A stretch of 64,000 bases of DNA, taken from Sulfolobus tengchongensis (lineage in GTDB: Archaea > Thermoproteota > Thermoprotei_A > Sulfolobales > Sulfolobaceae). Below are positions 12,633-23,668 of this stretch, piece after piece. The stretch covers positions 2,419,337 through 2,483,336 of the forward strand of contig NZ_CP146016.1 of the NCBI RefSeq assembly GCF_036967215.1, in the 5' to 3' direction. Made by a program: the position numbers and the translations under genes. The notes below the pieces were generated by a model. The model was not told the DNA's origin. It saw only the letters and a list, made by a program, of their open reading frames with translations, and did no database searches. Position 1 is the first letter of the stretch, and every line of letters begins with the position of its first letter.

Positions 12633-13607
12633 TTATCTCTTTTTATCCTCTTTATTTTTGTTTTCCCATACAGCTTTATAAACTCTTATTAACATTTCAT
12701 CTCTCCATTTCGATAAATCTTGAAAACTTCTGTTCTTTATAAATTCATATTCTTTCATTTGTTCTATAACTTTTTTGACAGCAGTATATGGAAACTTATC
12801 CCATTTAGCCAAAGTGTGCATCCATTCGTTAACGCCATAACCAAACCCTCTGTTAAAGAAATACTCAATTCCTCCTTCACCACCGCCTAGATGATATGTT
12901 AAAAATGGGCCCATAAACGCCCATCTTAGGCCTATGGCTGCAGTCATAACTTTGTCTATATCTTCGACAGTAGCTACACCCTCGTCAACTAAATTTATCG
13001 CTTCTCTAAATAGTGCAAAAGCTAGCCTATTTCCAATAAATCCAGGAATTTCCTTCTTTAAAACTACAGTAACTCTATCTATTTTTTCCATGAATTCTTT
13101 AGTTGTCTCTATTGTTTCTTTAGATGTCTTCTCACCTGGTACTATTTCAACTAGGGGTAATAAATGCGGAGGATTCCAAGGATGAGCTACTACTCCTCGT
13201 TCTGGATGTTTTATCATTGCTTTTTGTATTTCACTCATTAACAAACCAGAAGTACTACTGGCGATTACAATGTTTTCTGATAGTTTGCTATCGATATAAC
13301 TAAATACTTTTTTCTTAGCGTTATAATCTTCAATTATAGCCTCTATCACGAAGTCAGTTTCACTTATAGCCTCATCTATTTTAGTAGTAGTAGTAAGGTT
13401 CTTCAGATATTCTTCTGGTTCCTTGTCAACAATTCCGAGCGTTTTTAAATTGTTCAAATAGTTAGATACTTTAACTAAACCCTTTTCTAACGTTTCATGT
13501 TTCTCTGTATATAAATTTACTCTATAACCTTTAGATAGTAATAGAGTAGTCCATCCAACTCCAATGACTCCAGCTCCTATTACGGTAACTGTATTAATTC
13601 TTTTCAT
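12633..13607 (-). CDS. 3-hydroxyacyl-CoA dehydrogenase family protein
   Basis: 324 residues: NAD-binding Rossmann domain with GAGVIG (11-16) and a C-terminal 3HCDH helical domain with [19 protein letters not shown] and the family FMGPF-like segment near 265. The monodomain length fits 3-hydroxybutyryl-CoA dehydrogenase or the L-gulonate dehydrogenase/lambda-crystallin branch. In Sulfolobales such enzymes serve fatty-acid breakdown or the carbon-fixation cycle; which one applies is not decided by the sequence. The frame is open to 13691, but [11 protein letters not shown] at 13607 is the natural family start and avoids a hydrophobic 28-residue leader overlapping the divergent translin gene. 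Confidence 0.85.
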   Translation of the reverse strand: MKRINTVTVIGAGVIGVGWTTLLLSKGYRVNLYTEKHETLEKGLVKVSNYLNNLKTLGIVDKEPEEYLKNLTTTTKIDEAISETDFVIEAIIEDYNAKKKVFSYIDSKLSENIVIASSTSGLLMSEIQKAMIKHPERGVVAHPWNPPHLLPLVEIVPGEKTSKETIETTKEFMEKIDRVTVVLKKEIPGFIGNRLAFALFREAINLVDEGVATVEDIDKVMTAAIGLRWAFMGPFLTYHLGGGEGGIEYFFNRGFGYGVNEWMHTLAKWDKFPYTAVKKVIEQMKEYEFIKNRSFQDLSKWRDEMLIRVYKAVWENKNKEDKKR

Positions 13608-13689
13608 ATATATAAGTATGCTTAAGAAGTATAAGTAAATTTCTGTTAGTGAAATAAAGTTAAAAATGCAGAATACCTCCATTATTACC

Positions 13690-14283
13690 ATGTTCGTTCA
13701 AAAAATTAAGAACTACTTAGATTCAATTAATGGTGTTCTTCAAGAAAGATTTGAGAATAGAGAAAAACTATTGCTAATGGCTAGAGAGTTGATAAGGTTT
13801 TGCGGAGAGACTATTTCACTATCGCATAAAGGTAGACGTGAAGAGGCATTAAAAAAGTATGAACTAGCTATATCTAAAGCTTTTGAAATAGAGAAAATCA
13901 TCAGCAATTTTCCTGAATTGTTATATGGTGATGTAGGAGTTGCTTTTCAAGAACTTGCTGAAGCTTCAGTTGTAGTTTCGTTGTATTTTAATGTTGATTT
14001 GAAATTACCTAATGAATTAGGTATCCCAGACATATACTATATAACTGGAATTGCTGACGCAATTGGTGAAATGAGAAGAAGGGTATTAGAATTACTTAAG
14101 AAGAATGAGGTTGAAGAGGCAGAAAAAACATATCAAATAATGGAAGAATTATATGAACTATTATGGGAGTTCGAATACCCTAAATCTCTCGTACCAGGTT
14201 TAAGACAGAAAATAGACAGTTTAAGAAGAATTTTAGAGGAAACAAATCATGACATATTTTTGGCTAAGCTCGGTAGGTCTTAA
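13690..14283 (+). CDS. Translin/TRAX family RNA-binding protein
   Basis: About 197 residues, all helical, with translin-family marks: [21 protein letters not shown] in the middle and [22 protein letters not shown] near the C-terminus. Archaeal translins form ring-like oligomers that bind nucleic acids; some relatives are RNases. No clear catalytic Glu/Asp set can be assigned from this sequence alone. An in-frame ATG at 13666 adds eight residues; a TATA-like aaataaag (13652-13659) positioned 30 nt before 13690 favours the shorter form. The 3' end overlaps argX by 20 nt on the opposite strand. Confidence 0.8.
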   Translation: MFVQKIKNYLDSINGVLQERFENREKLLLMARELIRFCGETISLSHKGRREEALKKYELAISKAFEIEKIISNFPELLYGDVGVAFQELAEASVVVSLYFNVDLKLPNELGIPDIYYITGIADAIGEMRRRVLELLKKNEVEEAEKTYQIMEELYELLWEFEYPKSLVPGLRQKIDSLRRILEETNHDIFLAKLGRS

Positions 14284-15112
14284 TAATGTAATCTACCAGT
14301 TTCTCTGCAACGTTAATACCAGTTGCTAATAGAAATCCCTTAAATTCTGGTACATCGTTTAATTCATTTATAACGTACCCTTTAGTAGGATGCTCTAATA
14401 CATCTATGGATACGAATTCACCCTTAACCACTTTAGCGGATTTTATTGCCAATTCCCTTATAGTGTCATCTACTTGAATAGGTGTTGGATTTCCTCCTAA
14501 TGCTACGTTCGCTCTCCACTCATTTGGCGGAATATTCCTCGCATAACAACCTAACAAATTATCTCCAATAACTATACACCTAATATCTCTCTCCTTATAT
14601 TTGATGTATTCTTGAACTATGTGAACTTTTAATGCCGAGTTGTTTAACATCTCTCTATGCTCTATAATTGTCTTCCCCTCATATACGTCCCTTATAAGGG
14701 ATACCATTCGTCCCCAACTTCCTATAGGAGGTTTGTCTATTAACGGGAATCCCATTTGCTCATAGGCTTTCATTACTGCATCGGGAGAAGCAGCTATTAT
14801 AGAATCCGGTATAGGAACTCCATTCCTAAATAGTTTTGAATATGTCAATATTTTATCTCCACAAGTACTAATAGCTTCTGTGGAATTTATTGTATGCACA
14901 CCAGAGGCTTCTAATACAGCAGAGGAATAAAGTGCTCTATACATGCTAACTGGTCTAATTATGCCAACATCGTATTTACCGAGCGCTTTATTAAAGGGTA
15001 TTGGTTCTTGACCTACGTTAATAACATCGTAATCAATTTGCCTATCATTTAATGCTTTTATCAATAACTTTTCTTCTTGTCTTATTATATCTACTATTAA
15101 GGCCACTTTCAA
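14264..15112 (-). CDS. argX: Glutamate--LysW ligase ArgX
   Basis: 282-residue ATP-grasp enzyme of the LysX/RimK family. It joins glutamate to the C-terminal glutamate of the carrier protein LysW, protecting the amino group for the arginine branch. Seen: the ATP-grasp region [13 protein letters not shown] (about 125-137) and [10 protein letters not shown] near the C-terminus. The assignment to ArgX rather than LysX rests mainly on context: it is the last gene of argG-argH-carA-carB-argX. The start is TTG directly abutting the carB stop codon (TAG then TTG). LysW and the other carrier-bound-pathway enzymes are elsewhere. Confidence 0.85.
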   Translation of the reverse strand: MKVALIVDIIRQEEKLLIKALNDRQIDYDVINVGQEPIPFNKALGKYDVGIIRPVSMYRALYSSAVLEASGVHTINSTEAISTCGDKILTYSKLFRNGVPIPDSIIAASPDAVMKAYEQMGFPLIDKPPIGSWGRMVSLIRDVYEGKTIIEHREMLNNSALKVHIVQEYIKYKERDIRCIVIGDNLLGCYARNIPPNEWRANVALGGNPTPIQVDDTIRELAIKSAKVVKGEFVSIDVLEHPTKGYVINELNDVPEFKGFLLATGINVAEKLVDYIIKTYRA

Positions 15113-18100
15113 CTATATCCCGCCTCCATATTCTGATATTTCATAGAACGTCAATGAATTATATTCTAGAAATGCACTGCTCACTTCACTACCAAGCCTG
15201 CCATTTAGTATTATCGGAATATTGTAATCAACGGCTGTTCTTCTAATATTATAATCAACTTTCTTCAGATAACCGTCAGTTACCACGAGCTCAACTCTTT
15301 TAGCTCTTACCAGCTCTTCAGCCTTCATCTTATCTATAACCTCTATTCCTTGTAATGGAAGTTCTGAAAGAGTATAAACTGTTAAACCATACTCAATTAA
15401 ATTCTTTGCGGTAGTTCTCAAGTAGTTAACGTTCTTTTCCCCATATACTAGTGCAATTCCTCCCCTATTTGGCATTCTATTAGGTAACGAAGAAAGCCAG
15501 CTCTTTAGAAGTGCATCATGAAAAGTGACTCCAAATGAGGCAGCCTCACCAGTGCTTTTCATCTCTGGTCCTAGGAAGGGATAGGCTCCTCTTAGTTGAG
15601 ACCAGGAGAATTGTGCACTTTTTACTGCCCAATATCTAGATGGAGGTTCGTAATAGTCTTCTGAGAAATCTAGTCCGTTAAATATTGCTTTCGTAGCTTC
15701 ATTTATTAAATTTATACCCTTAGCCTTACTGCTGAAAGGCATTGATCTACTAGCTCTGAGGTTTAATTCAATTATATATGGTGTATTATCTTTAACTACA
15801 AATTGTACATTAAATGGTCCTCTGATTTTTAGTTCTCTAGCTAAGCTTACTACATATTCTCTCATTTTATTTACGTTACTTTCAGATAGTTTTCTGTAAG
15901 GAATTGACATAGTGGCATCTCCACTATGAACCCCAGCTTCTTCAACATGCTCTAACGTTACTCCCAATACCCTAATCCCATCAGAAACCCCGTCAATTTC
16001 CGCTTCTATTGCGTCTTCTATGTACTTTGAAATTACCACTGGGTATTTAGGAGAAACTTCTGTAGCTTTTCTTATATATTCATATAATTCCTCTTCAGTA
16101 TATGCAATTTTCATTGACGATCCGCTTAAAACGTAACTTGGCCTCACTAAAACTGGGAAACCTACTTCATTAACAAACTTCTTAATTTCATTTAAAGATG
16201 TTGCTGAAATCCAATTAGGCTGTGGAATACCTAACTTATCTAGTAATTTAGAGAATTTTTCCCTGTTCTCTGCTGTGTCAACACTACTCCCCGAAGTGCC
16301 TAGTAGCCTCACGCCACTTTCTTCTAACTCTTTAGCTACAGTATTACCTATTTGCCCACCAGAAAACGTAGCCACATACCTAAAGTTTTCTTTCTTTATT
16401 AAGTCTAGGATCCTCTCCACATTAATCTCATCAAAGTAGAGTTTTCTTGCAACATCCCAGTCAGTAGATACAGTTTCTGGATTATAATTAAGCACAGCAA
16501 CTTCATCAAAATACTTTGATGCAGCTTCCATTAGAGATACTACGCTCCAATCGAACTCAACTGACACCCCTATTCTGAAACCACCTGCACCTACTATAAG
16601 CAACTTATTACCTTGTGAGAATTCAATATCATCTTCTGTGCCATTATATGTTAGGTACATATAGTTAGTAACTGCTGGCCATTCTCCGGCTAACGTATCT
16701 ATCAACTTCACTACTGGTGTTACGTTCCATTCTTCTCTGAGTTTCCTTATATAATCTGTAGAAACTCCTAATGCTTTAGCAAGCTGGTCATCACTAAATC
16801 CTAATTTCTTAGCAGACCTTAATACTGATTTATCTATTTGTTTTGTTTTTCTAATTTCTTCATAAAAGTTAACAATATCCTTTATTTTATTTAAGAAAAA
16901 TTTGCTAACTCCAGTGGCCTCGTATACTTCATCTATTGTTGCACCTTCTTTGAAAGCCTTTGCCGCATATAAGAACCAATAAGGCCTTCTTTCTTTCAAA
17001 TACTTTATAGCTTCCTCTTTTGTCATTTTGGCCTCGTATATTTTTCCACCTACAACACCTGGTTCTCCAAGATCTAACATTCTTACAGCTTTCTGTAAGC
17101 TTTCTTCAAATGATCTTCCAATACTCATGACCTCGCCAACGCTCATCATTTCAGTTCCTAATGACTGATCCACATTCTCGAATTTGCTTAGATCCCATCT
17201 AGGTATTTTGATTACTATATAATCTAAACTTGGTTCGAAACACGCACATGTTCTTCCAGATACTTTATTTATAACCTCATGAAGTTCGTATCCTAACGCC
17301 AGCTTAGCAGATACGTAAGCTAATGGATAGCCAGTGGCTTTACTAGCTAATGCACTTGATCTTGACATTCTTGGATTAGTTTCTATTATATAGTATTCAT
17401 AAGCTTTGGGATTTAGAGCAAATTGTACGTTACATTCACCTACTAAATCAATAGACTTTGCTACTTCTATCGCATAGCTTCTCATATTTTGATATTCTAG
17501 ATTGTCCAGAGTTTGACATGGTGCAACAACTGTGGATTCACCGGTATGAACTCCCATAGGATCTAAATTCTCTATGCACGCAATTACTGCAGAATTGCCT
17601 TTTTTATCTCTCATTACCTCATATTCCAATTCTACCCAATGATATAAGTATTTTTCAATTAAAACCTCTCCTATGTAACTTTGTGATATTGCTCTTCTAA
17701 TATTCTTCTTAAGATCTTCTTCTGTCCAGGCTACCATTGAACCTCTTCCACCTAAATTAAAGCTTACCCTCACCATAACGGGATATCCCACAATTCTCGC
17801 GTTCTTTATAGCTTCTTCTTCACTTCTAGCCGATAAGCTAGGTGGTACGGGTAATTTTCTCTCTATCATCGTTTCTCTAAACTTCTCTCTGCTTAATGCC
17901 TTCTCTATACCCTCTATTGGTGTCCCTAAAACCTTTATATCATATTTTTGTAATATACCTTTTTTATACAAATCTACACCAACATTTAGAGCACTTTGCC
18001 CTCCAAATCCTATCATTATTCCGTCTGGCCTTTCTCTTTCTATAACTTTCTCCACAGACCACCAAACTACGGGCAACATGTACAATTTATCAGCAAATTT

Positions 18101-18268
18101 TTTACTTGTCTGAACTGTTGCAACGTTGGAATTAACTAATATTGTTTCAATACCCTCTTCTTTTAACGCCTTTAATGCTTGACTACCGCTATAATCGAAT
18201 TCTGCTGCTTCAGCTATCTTTATTGGCCCAGATCCAACTACTAGAACTTTCTTTAAGGTCTCCTTCAT
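15113..18268 (-). CDS. carB: Carbamoyl-phosphate synthase large subunit
   Basis: 1051 residues, the usual length, with two homologous ATP-grasp halves joined by an oligomerisation region and a C-terminal regulatory domain. It makes carbamoyl phosphate from bicarbonate, ATP and ammonia channelled from CarA, feeding both arginine (ArgF elsewhere) and the pyrimidine operon further along the window. Typical segments include [22 protein letters not shown] at the N-terminus (20-residue core), [11 protein letters not shown] in the first ATP site and the second-half [15 protein letters not shown]. It starts inside the carA stop (ATGA overlap) and abuts argX. Confidence 0.97.
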   Translation of the reverse strand: MKETLKKVLVVGSGPIKIAEAAEFDYSGSQALKALKEEGIETILVNSNVATVQTSKKFADKLYMLPVVWWSVEKVIERERPDGIMIGFGGQSALNVGVDLYKKGILQKYDIKVLGTPIEGIEKALSREKFRETMIERKLPVPPSLSARSEEEAIKNARIVGYPVMVRVSFNLGGRGSMVAWTEEDLKKNIRRAISQSYIGEVLIEKYLYHWVELEYEVMRDKKGNSAVIACIENLDPMGVHTGESTVVAPCQTLDNLEYQNMRSYAIEVAKSIDLVGECNVQFALNPKAYEYYIIETNPRMSRSSALASKATGYPLAYVSAKLALGYELHEVINKVSGRTCACFEPSLDYIVIKIPRWDLSKFENVDQSLGTEMMSVGEVMSIGRSFEESLQKAVRMLDLGEPGVVGGKIYEAKMTKEEAIKYLKERRPYWFLYAAKAFKEGATIDEVYEATGVSKFFLNKIKDIVNFYEEIRKTKQIDKSVLRSAKKLGFSDDQLAKALGVSTDYIRKLREEWNVTPVVKLIDTLAGEWPAVTNYMYLTYNGTEDDIEFSQGNKLLIVGAGGFRIGVSVEFDWSVVSLMEAASKYFDEVAVLNYNPETVSTDWDVARKLYFDEINVERILDLIKKENFRYVATFSGGQIGNTVAKELEESGVRLLGTSGSSVDTAENREKFSKLLDKLGIPQPNWISATSLNEIKKFVNEVGFPVLVRPSYVLSGSSMKIAYTEEELYEYIRKATEVSPKYPVVISKYIEDAIEAEIDGVSDGIRVLGVTLEHVEEAGVHSGDATMSIPYRKLSESNVNKMREYVVSLARELKIRGPFNVQFVVKDNTPYIIELNLRASRSMPFSSKAKGINLINEATKAIFNGLDFSEDYYEPPSRYWAVKSAQFSWSQLRGAYPFLGPEMKSTGEAASFGVTFHDALLKSWLSSLPNRMPNRGGIALVYGEKNVNYLRTTAKNLIEYGLTVYTLSELPLQGIEVIDKMKAEELVRAKRVELVVTDGYLKKVDYNIRRTAVDYNIPIILNGRLGSEVSSAFLEYNSLTFYEISEYGGGI

Positions 18269-19368
18269 TTTCCGCTCACCATAACCTTAAATCTGTCAAA
18301 TACCCAAGTTGTATCCCAAGGTCCCGGTCTAGCCTCCGGGTGAAATTGAGTTGTAATAATTGGTAATTTTTCATGAATTAGACCCTCTATTGTCCCGTCA
18401 TCTGGGTTATAGAACCAAACCTTAGTATTAGGTGGAATATCATTTTTCGATATAATGCCATAGCCGTGATTATGAGTGGAAATATAACATTTATTTGAAT
18501 TGATTTCTATAACTGGTTTATTTATTGCTCTATGTCCAAATTTCATCTTCTTAATCTTTCCTCCTAAAGATAGTGTTGCAATTTGATGTCCTAGACAAAT
18601 TCCTAGTATTGGAAGCTTATACTCGGCTAACTCAGAGAACGCTTTTATCTGATTTTCCAATAAATTGGGGTTTCCAGGGCCATTACTGAATACAATTCCT
18701 TTAGGATTGAACTGAATTACTTGATTAGCGCTATAATTACAAGGCACTCTAACTATAGAAAATCCTCTCTGATATAGTCCATACAAAATACCATGTTTTA
18801 TTCCACAGTCAACTACAACTATTATAGGGCCATTATTTGGATGAAATATTGGAGATTTCGGAGAAGTGAATTGTGTAAAGTCTATTTCATCGTATTTCTT
18901 TTCCAAATATTTTCTTGGGTTATCTATTTCTGATCCAGAGGCTATAATTCCCATCATAGTTCCATATGTTCTGATTTTTTTCACTAACATTCTGGTGTCT
19001 ACATCAAATACGCCCGGGATACCTTCTGATTTTAACCATTCGTGTAGAGTCATAGAGGAATTCCATTTAATAGGGTAAGTGTGTTCAGCCACTACTAGGC
19101 CTTCCACTTGAATTCTCTCTGATTCGAAGTTTGTTAGTATTCCTTGCTGATATTTCTTTTCTGGAATTCCGTAGTTTCCTACCAATGGATGTGTAATAAT
19201 TAATATCTGTCCTTTATATGAAGGATCCGTTAAGCTTTCTACGTAGCCGTTCATTGCAGTAGTGAACACTATTTCTCCTGCTCTAATCCCTTTGGCTCCG
19301 AAGCCGTATCCTTCAACTAATGTTCCATCTTCTAGATATAAATAACCTTTCTCATTCCATGATTCCAT
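18265..19368 (-). CDS. carA: Carbamoyl-phosphate synthase small (glutaminase) subunit
   Basis: 367 residues: an N-terminal CarA-specific domain ([31 protein letters not shown]) and a C-terminal class I glutamine amidotransferase. The catalytic cysteine is in GICLGHQ near 258, and the His/Glu pair in QFHPEA near 343. It supplies ammonia to CarB. The frame opens at TTG 19374, but ATG 19368 has AGGTGAT five bases upstream and is preferred. The start lies within the 3' end of argH (17-nt overlap), and the end overlaps carB by 4 nt, so the five arg/car genes should be one transcript. Confidence 0.95.
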   Translation of the reverse strand: MESWNEKGYLYLEDGTLVEGYGFGAKGIRAGEIVFTTAMNGYVESLTDPSYKGQILIITHPLVGNYGIPEKKYQQGILTNFESERIQVEGLVVAEHTYPIKWNSSMTLHEWLKSEGIPGVFDVDTRMLVKKIRTYGTMMGIIASGSEIDNPRKYLEKKYDEIDFTQFTSPKSPIFHPNNGPIIVVVDCGIKHGILYGLYQRGFSIVRVPCNYSANQVIQFNPKGIVFSNGPGNPNLLENQIKAFSELAEYKLPILGICLGHQIATLSLGGKIKKMKFGHRAINKPVIEINSNKCYISTHNHGYGIISKNDIPPNTKVWFYNPDDGTIEGLIHEKLPIITTQFHPEARPGPWDTTWVFDRFKVMVSGK

Positions 19369-20686
19369 CTTCAATCACCTGTAATTCTCCTATCTTTGAA
19401 AGAATTCTTAACTTGTACTCCTCTATTTTCTTTATATCCTCCTCGAGTTTTATTTCTTTAATTTTTATCAAGTTAGTTATTAAATCAAAATTAGGAGACC
19501 CTATTACTGCCTTCATATTAATTGATTCTTCTATTTTTAAAGTTGACTTATAAGATCCTTCCCTTACTTTCTTGGCTATTTCGAAGTAGGCTGACCGATA
19601 AGGTATCCTTTTATTTATGGAAAGTATTTCAGCATCATCAGTTGCTAGGCTTGACTCATCAATTTTTACATTATTTACTTTTATTTGACTAATCAAAGAA
19701 TTTAAAACCTTAAGAGAAGATTTAACGTAATCAACTAGTAGCCAATAGTATTTATTCATTTCTTGTAAATCTAGATTATATCCAATGGGAATTCCTTTAT
19801 ATATAGAAAGTAATGATACTAGTATGCCTATCGATTCTCCTGCCTTTGCCCTTAATATTTCCATTGTAACTGGATTTCTTTTTTGGGGCATCAAACTACT
19901 TGTGCTTACATGTGAGTCTGGTAATGTGACTAATTTATTTGAAGAAAAGAAAACTAAATCCTCAGCTATTCTACTTAACGCTGTCATTAATACCGTCAAT
20001 TCTGAAATGGCTGAAATTAAATCTGCTCTTGATGCTGTAGCTGACATGGTATTATATATTATATCGTCAAAACCTAGTAACTCCGCTTCCTTTATTCTAT
20101 CAATTTTCACGTTTGAGCCTACTATTGCACCAGAACCTAAGGGAGATCTATTAACTTGCTTTAAGGCTGAAAATAGAAGTTCCCATCGAGACTCTAACTC
20201 TTCTTCAATATAAGTTAAATAATGGGCAAAGGTAGTAGGCTGGGCTAATTGTAAATGTGTATATGAGGGAAAAATAGTTGATATATGTTCTTTTGCCTTA
20301 TTTAGAAGAGTTTTCCTTAGGTTATTAATTTCTACTAGAATTTCTATCATTTCATTTCTAAGTTTTAATCTCAAAGCCGTGGCCACATGATCGTTCCTAC
20401 TTCTGCCTAATCCGATCCATCCAGCATCTTCACCTACTTTTTTCAGGAGAAAATCTTCTAATGCCTCATGAATATCCTCATATCCTTGACCTATTTCTTT
20501 AAATTCGTTTAGTGAAGAAAGTAATCTTTTGGCAATCTCCTTGGTAATGTATCCGCCCAGATAAAGGCTGATAATATGCGCCTTCATCGTCATTTTTACT
20601 TCTTCTAGTATTGCATTATCGGTATCAATAGAGGAAGTGTAGTTAATTACCTCATCCTTGTTAGTGCCCCAGCTTCTGTACAGCAT
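19352..20686 (-). CDS. argH: Argininosuccinate lyase
   Basis: 444 residues of the fumarase/aspartase superfamily. It splits argininosuccinate into arginine and fumarate, the last arginine step. The superfamily signature [10 protein letters not shown] is at about 269-278, with the catalytic serine in it, and [15 protein letters not shown]-like sequence (here [15 protein letters not shown]) near 150. It starts five bases after the argG stop codon and overlaps carA, so it sits second in the operon. Confidence 0.96.
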   Translation of the reverse strand: MLYRSWGTNKDEVINYTSSIDTDNAILEEVKMTMKAHIISLYLGGYITKEIAKRLLSSLNEFKEIGQGYEDIHEALEDFLLKKVGEDAGWIGLGRSRNDHVATALRLKLRNEMIEILVEINNLRKTLLNKAKEHISTIFPSYTHLQLAQPTTFAHYLTYIEEELESRWELLFSALKQVNRSPLGSGAIVGSNVKIDRIKEAELLGFDDIIYNTMSATASRADLISAISELTVLMTALSRIAEDLVFFSSNKLVTLPDSHVSTSSLMPQKRNPVTMEILRAKAGESIGILVSLLSIYKGIPIGYNLDLQEMNKYYWLLVDYVKSSLKVLNSLISQIKVNNVKIDESSLATDDAEILSINKRIPYRSAYFEIAKKVREGSYKSTLKIEESINMKAVIGSPNFDLITNLIKIKEIKLEEDIKKIEEYKLRILSKIGELQVIEDGIME

Positions 20687-20691
20687 TTAGG

Positions 20692-21864
20692 CTATCCCCT
20701 TACTCTTCTTGCCATTAATGAGTGCATTCCCCAAATTTCTATAAATCCTCTAGCCATCTCGTCAGTTGGATACCAACCTTTATTATAACTCGCAATTTTT
20801 TCAGAATATGGCGAGTAATCTGATTTTCTGCCTAATATTCTAAATGCGCCGTTATTTACTTCTACTTTAACCTCTCCCGACACCCATTTATTCATTTCAT
20901 CAGCTATTTTATGTAAGGTTTCTCGTAGTGGTTCAAGCCATAATCCTTGGTATACCAGATCAGACCATAACTGGTCTACGTATTTTTTGAATCTTAATTC
21001 AATAGGAGTATAGATCATTTTTTCTAGATCAATATGTGAGTAAATTAAGCCTAAGGCAGCAGGCACTTCATACACCTCTCTTGATTTAAACCCTACAACT
21101 CTGTTCTCTATGTGTTCAACTCTACCAAATCCATGACTTCCTAACTTCAAATTAAGTAGGGCTACTAGTTTGTCCAATTCCATTTTTTCTCCATTAACTG
21201 CTACTGGTATCCCCTTATCGAATTCTATTGAAATTACCTCTTTATCGCTAGAAGTCTGCTTTGTCCACTCAAATGCGTCTTCTGGTACTTCAGCTGTCGG
21301 ATCAGAGATTATATCTCCTTCTATACTTCGTCCCCATAGATTTTCATCTATACTATATTTATTGCTTTCAATTTTTATTGGAATTCCTTTCTCTTTTGCA
21401 TATTTTATTTCATCTTCTCTTGTCATATTCCATATTCGGGCTGGTGCAATTATCCTAGCCTCTGGATATAAGGCTTTAACTGTTAAATCAAATCTAACTT
21501 GATCGTTCCCTTTGGATGTAGATCCGTGCGCTATTGCATCAGCCTTCTCTTGCCTAGCTACTTCAACTACTTTTTCAGCTATTAAAGGTCTTGCTAATGC
21601 TGTTGATAACGGGTATACTCCCTCATATAATCCATTCAATTTTATTGCGTACGAAATATAATTATTTGCGAATTCAGCCACAGCATCTATAGTGTAATGC
21701 CTAAAAGCGCCAGCTACGTAAGCTCTTTCTTCTATTTTTTTGAAATCATCTTTTTGACCAACATTTACAGTAACTGTTATAACGTCAGCCTTAAAGGTTT
21801 CCTTTAGCCACCTTATGGATACTGTAGTATCTAATCCTCCTGAATAAGCAAGGACTATTTTCAT
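20692..21864 (-). CDS. argG: Argininosuccinate synthase
   Basis: 390 residues. Condenses citrulline and aspartate with ATP via a citrullyl-adenylate. The PP-loop ATP motif AYSGGLDTTVS is at 5-15, with the typical HGSTSKGNDQVRFD near 112-125. First gene of argG-argH-carA-carB-argX; a TATA-like gtttttaag (rc, about 21890-21898) lies about 30 nt before the ATG. An 18-bp palindromic element occurs both inside the gene (codons about 19-24) and 77-94 nt upstream of the start, which suggests local regulation. Confidence 0.96.
   Translation of the reverse strand: MKIVLAYSGGLDTTVSIRWLKETFKADVITVTVNVGQKDDFKKIEERAYVAGAFRHYTIDAVAEFANNYISYAIKLNGLYEGVYPLSTALARPLIAEKVVEVARQEKADAIAHGSTSKGNDQVRFDLTVKALYPEARIIAPARIWNMTREDEIKYAKEKGIPIKIESNKYSIDENLWGRSIEGDIISDPTAEVPEDAFEWTKQTSSDKEVISIEFDKGIPVAVNGEKMELDKLVALLNLKLGSHGFGRVEHIENRVVGFKSREVYEVPAALGLIYSHIDLEKMIYTPIELRFKKYVDQLWSDLVYQGLWLEPLRETLHKIADEMNKWVSGEVKVEVNNGAFRILGRKSDYSPYSEKIASYNKGWYPTDEMARGFIEIWGMHSLMARRVRG
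21791..21808. repeat. Palindromic 18-bp repeat, copy inside argG
   Basis: ttaaaggtttcctttagc, containing the perfect inverted repeat TAAAGG-TTT-CCTTTA. The identical 18 bases recur at 21941-21958, exactly 150 bp away on the other side of the argG start. This copy is coding DNA, 57-74 nt downstream of the argG start codon. Confidence 0.7.
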
Positions 21865-21940
21865 CTCACAAAAAGGGGTAAAGAGCTAGCTTAAAAACAA
21901 TTTATATCATGAAAATAAGGCAGTCTCTAGATATAGAATG

Positions 21941-21958
21941 TTAAAGGTTTCCTTTAGC
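21941..21958. repeat. Palindromic 18-bp repeat, copy upstream of argG
   Basis: Second exact copy of ttaaaggtttcctttagc. It overlaps the stop codon of the small ribbon-helix-helix gene and lies 77-94 nt upstream of the argG start, about 45-60 nt beyond the probable TATA box. Together with the intragenic copy it brackets the argG promoter and start codon. Confidence 0.7.
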
Positions 21959-22091
21959 GCTTGCTCTTTATATAGAATTCAATAGCTTGCTTTATAAACT
22001 CGGTTCTACTATTCAGTCCAAGTTTTCTAGTATACATGTCTACATCTTTCAATATGTCTTCCCTTAATCTGACACTTACTACTTTTCGCAT
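21954..22091 (-). CDS. Small ribbon-helix-helix (CopG/MetJ/Arc) regulator
   Basis: 45 residues, essentially one RHH unit: a beta strand with alternating residues (KVVSVRLRED), helix A (ILKDVDMYTRKLG) and helix B after LNSRTEF. Such proteins dimerise and bind short palindromes. The frame is open to 22163, but ATG 22091 is favoured because a TATA box (tttttaaaaa, 22111-22120) lies 26 nt upstream, giving a leaderless mRNA. Its stop codon lies within a palindromic repeat that also flanks the argG start, so autoregulation or argG control is plausible; this is inference. Confidence 0.72.
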   Translation of the reverse strand: MRKVVSVRLREDILKDVDMYTRKLGLNSRTEFIKQAIEFYIKSKR

Positions 22092-22183
22092 ATATAATAC
22101 AATCTCATCCATTTTTAAAAACCTAAGTGATACCGTGTTACAAGAATGAAGCGGATAAAGCAAAGGAATTATACAAAAAACTA

Positions 22184-22639
22184 TTAACTTGCAGAAGTAA
22201 ATATTACGGCTCTATTTTGTTGTATCTCTTGCTTTATCTTTTCAAGTTTTTGCATCATCATGTTTATATTTTCATTTAAAATTTCTTTATGATATTTTCT
22301 AATATGTTCCTCACTATCCTCTTTTGCAACAATTATGTTACATATTGAGCATTCATACGATCCATCATTTGACTTCCTAACTATTGGTTTTACTCCTTCT
22401 GAAATAGCCTTAAGTATGGGTACGAGCTTTTTAGCTTTCCCTTCACTTCCACTTTTCTCGATAATTCTTTGAGCATAACCACGAAGTTGATGTTTTGATA
22501 TATTGTATTTATAGGCTACTGTAGCTGGTCCTTCTCCTTTTACTAGGTATTCCTCTAACGCTTCCAATAAATAGTCGCTTCCACCTAATATCTTTAAAGC
22601 TACATAATTTACTAAAGATTTTATATCTGTTTGTTTCAT
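22184..22639 (-). CDS. C2H2-type zinc-finger DNA-binding protein
   Basis: 151 residues: an N-terminal helical segment resembling a helix-turn-helix (YKYNISKHQLRGYAQRII, about 43-60), a single C2H2 finger ECSICN...HIRKYH (Cys-x2-Cys-x12-His-x4-His, about 95-118) and a C-terminal coiled-coil-like stretch rich in Lys, Glu and Gln. This combination is typical of Sulfolobales regulators, although its targets are unknown. It lies 57 nt downstream of purM on the same strand but has its own promoter region, in which an inverted repeat spans from the TATA area to the start codon. It could regulate the neighbouring purine or arginine operons; no direct evidence. Confidence 0.72.
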   Translation of the reverse strand: MKQTDIKSLVNYVALKILGGSDYLLEALEEYLVKGEGPATVAYKYNISKHQLRGYAQRIIEKSGSEGKAKKLVPILKAISEGVKPIVRKSNDGSYECSICNIIVAKEDSEEHIRKYHKEILNENINMMMQKLEKIKQEIQQNRAVIFTSAS

Positions 22640-22665
22640 ATAGAGGTCACTGGAACCCTCTATAT
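22638..22665. promoter_or_regulatory. Inverted repeat over the zinc-finger gene promoter
   Basis: Nine-base arms atatagagg (22638-22646) and cctctatat (22657-22665), perfectly complementary, separated by ten bases. On the minus strand the element runs from the expected TATA position (-26) to the ATG of the zinc-finger gene, so a protein bound here would block initiation. A candidate autoregulatory operator; binding is inferred. Confidence 0.5.
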
Positions 22666-22696
22666 TCTTTAGAGTTTAAAAGGTATACACATAATT

Positions 22697-23668
22697 CTAT
22701 AATCTGAGAATTTCGTTCTTATAACTTCTGATAATGATCCCATTTCCATCATATACTCTACCAAGTTCATATACAGTTACGTATTTTTCTAGTTTTGTTT
22801 TTACTTCTTTCATTAGTTCTTCTGAAACAAATAAGACAATACCTATGCCCATATTGAAAACTTTATACATCTCTTCATGTGGAACTCCTGCTTTTTCGAT
22901 AACTTTAAAAATCTCTTGTGGTTCTGGCATATTTAAAACAAGCTTATAACTAGTAAGCCTTTTAAGCTTTGTAAAGGCCCCTCCGGTTATGTGTGCAGCT
23001 CCTTTTATCATGTCCATTACTTCTAAAACCGGCTTGACATAAATTTTAGTTGGTTTTAATAACTCAGTTTTATAATCATCAAAGGAAATTTTTCCTTCAT
23101 CTATTAATTTTCTGACTAACGAGTAGCCATTTGAATGTATACCATTGCTTTCTAGACCCAAAATAATATCTCCGGGCCTTATATCGGATCCTGTTTTTAA
23201 TTTGTCTACAATTCCTATCGCTGTGCATGATAAATCAAATCCCTTAATTACATCTGGCATTATTGCGGTTTCTCCCCCAATAATCTCCACATCTGCCTCT
23301 TTCGCACCTTCTACTAAACCGTTAACTATCTCATTTACTATATTATCCATTGGCCTCTCTAATGCAATATAATCTACTAAGGCGAGGGGTTTAGCGCCAA
23401 CGCATATAAGATCATTTACGTTCATAGCTACACAGTCTATGCCTACTGGCTTTACTAACCCACTTCTCAATGCGAGTAATGTTTTAGTACCTACTCCGTC
23501 AGTGTGCATTGCAAGATTAAGGTTACCTACTTTTATCACTCCAGAATAATGACCAGCTCCAATTACAGTATGTTTGTAAGTACTCGATATAATTCGTGAG
23601 ATCTCCTCATGATAGCCATGCAATTTATCTAAATCAACTCCCGCTTTCCTGTATTCTCCGCTCACCAA
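22697..23668 (-). CDS. purM: Phosphoribosylformylglycinamidine cyclo-ligase (AIR synthetase)
   Basis: 323 residues. Closes the imidazole ring, converting FGAM to AIR with ATP. Family marks are the N-terminal YRKAGVDLDK, the glycine-rich GVGTKTLLA near 59-67 (usual form GVGTK), the MNVNDLICVGAKPLALVDY segment (about 82-100) and GGETA. Last gene of the eight-gene purine operon; it overlaps purD by 7 nt. The protein belongs to the same ATP-binding superfamily as PurL in this operon. Confidence 0.96.
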   Translation of the reverse strand: MVSGEYRKAGVDLDKLHGYHEEISRIISSTYKHTVIGAGHYSGVIKVGNLNLAMHTDGVGTKTLLALRSGLVKPVGIDCVAMNVNDLICVGAKPLALVDYIALERPMDNIVNEIVNGLVEGAKEADVEIIGGETAIMPDVIKGFDLSCTAIGIVDKLKTGSDIRPGDIILGLESNGIHSNGYSLVRKLIDEGKISFDDYKTELLKPTKIYVKPVLEVMDMIKGAAHITGGAFTKLKRLTSYKLVLNMPEPQEIFKVIEKAGVPHEEMYKVFNMGIGIVLFVSEELMKEVKTKLEKYVTVYELGRVYDGNGIIIRSYKNEILRL

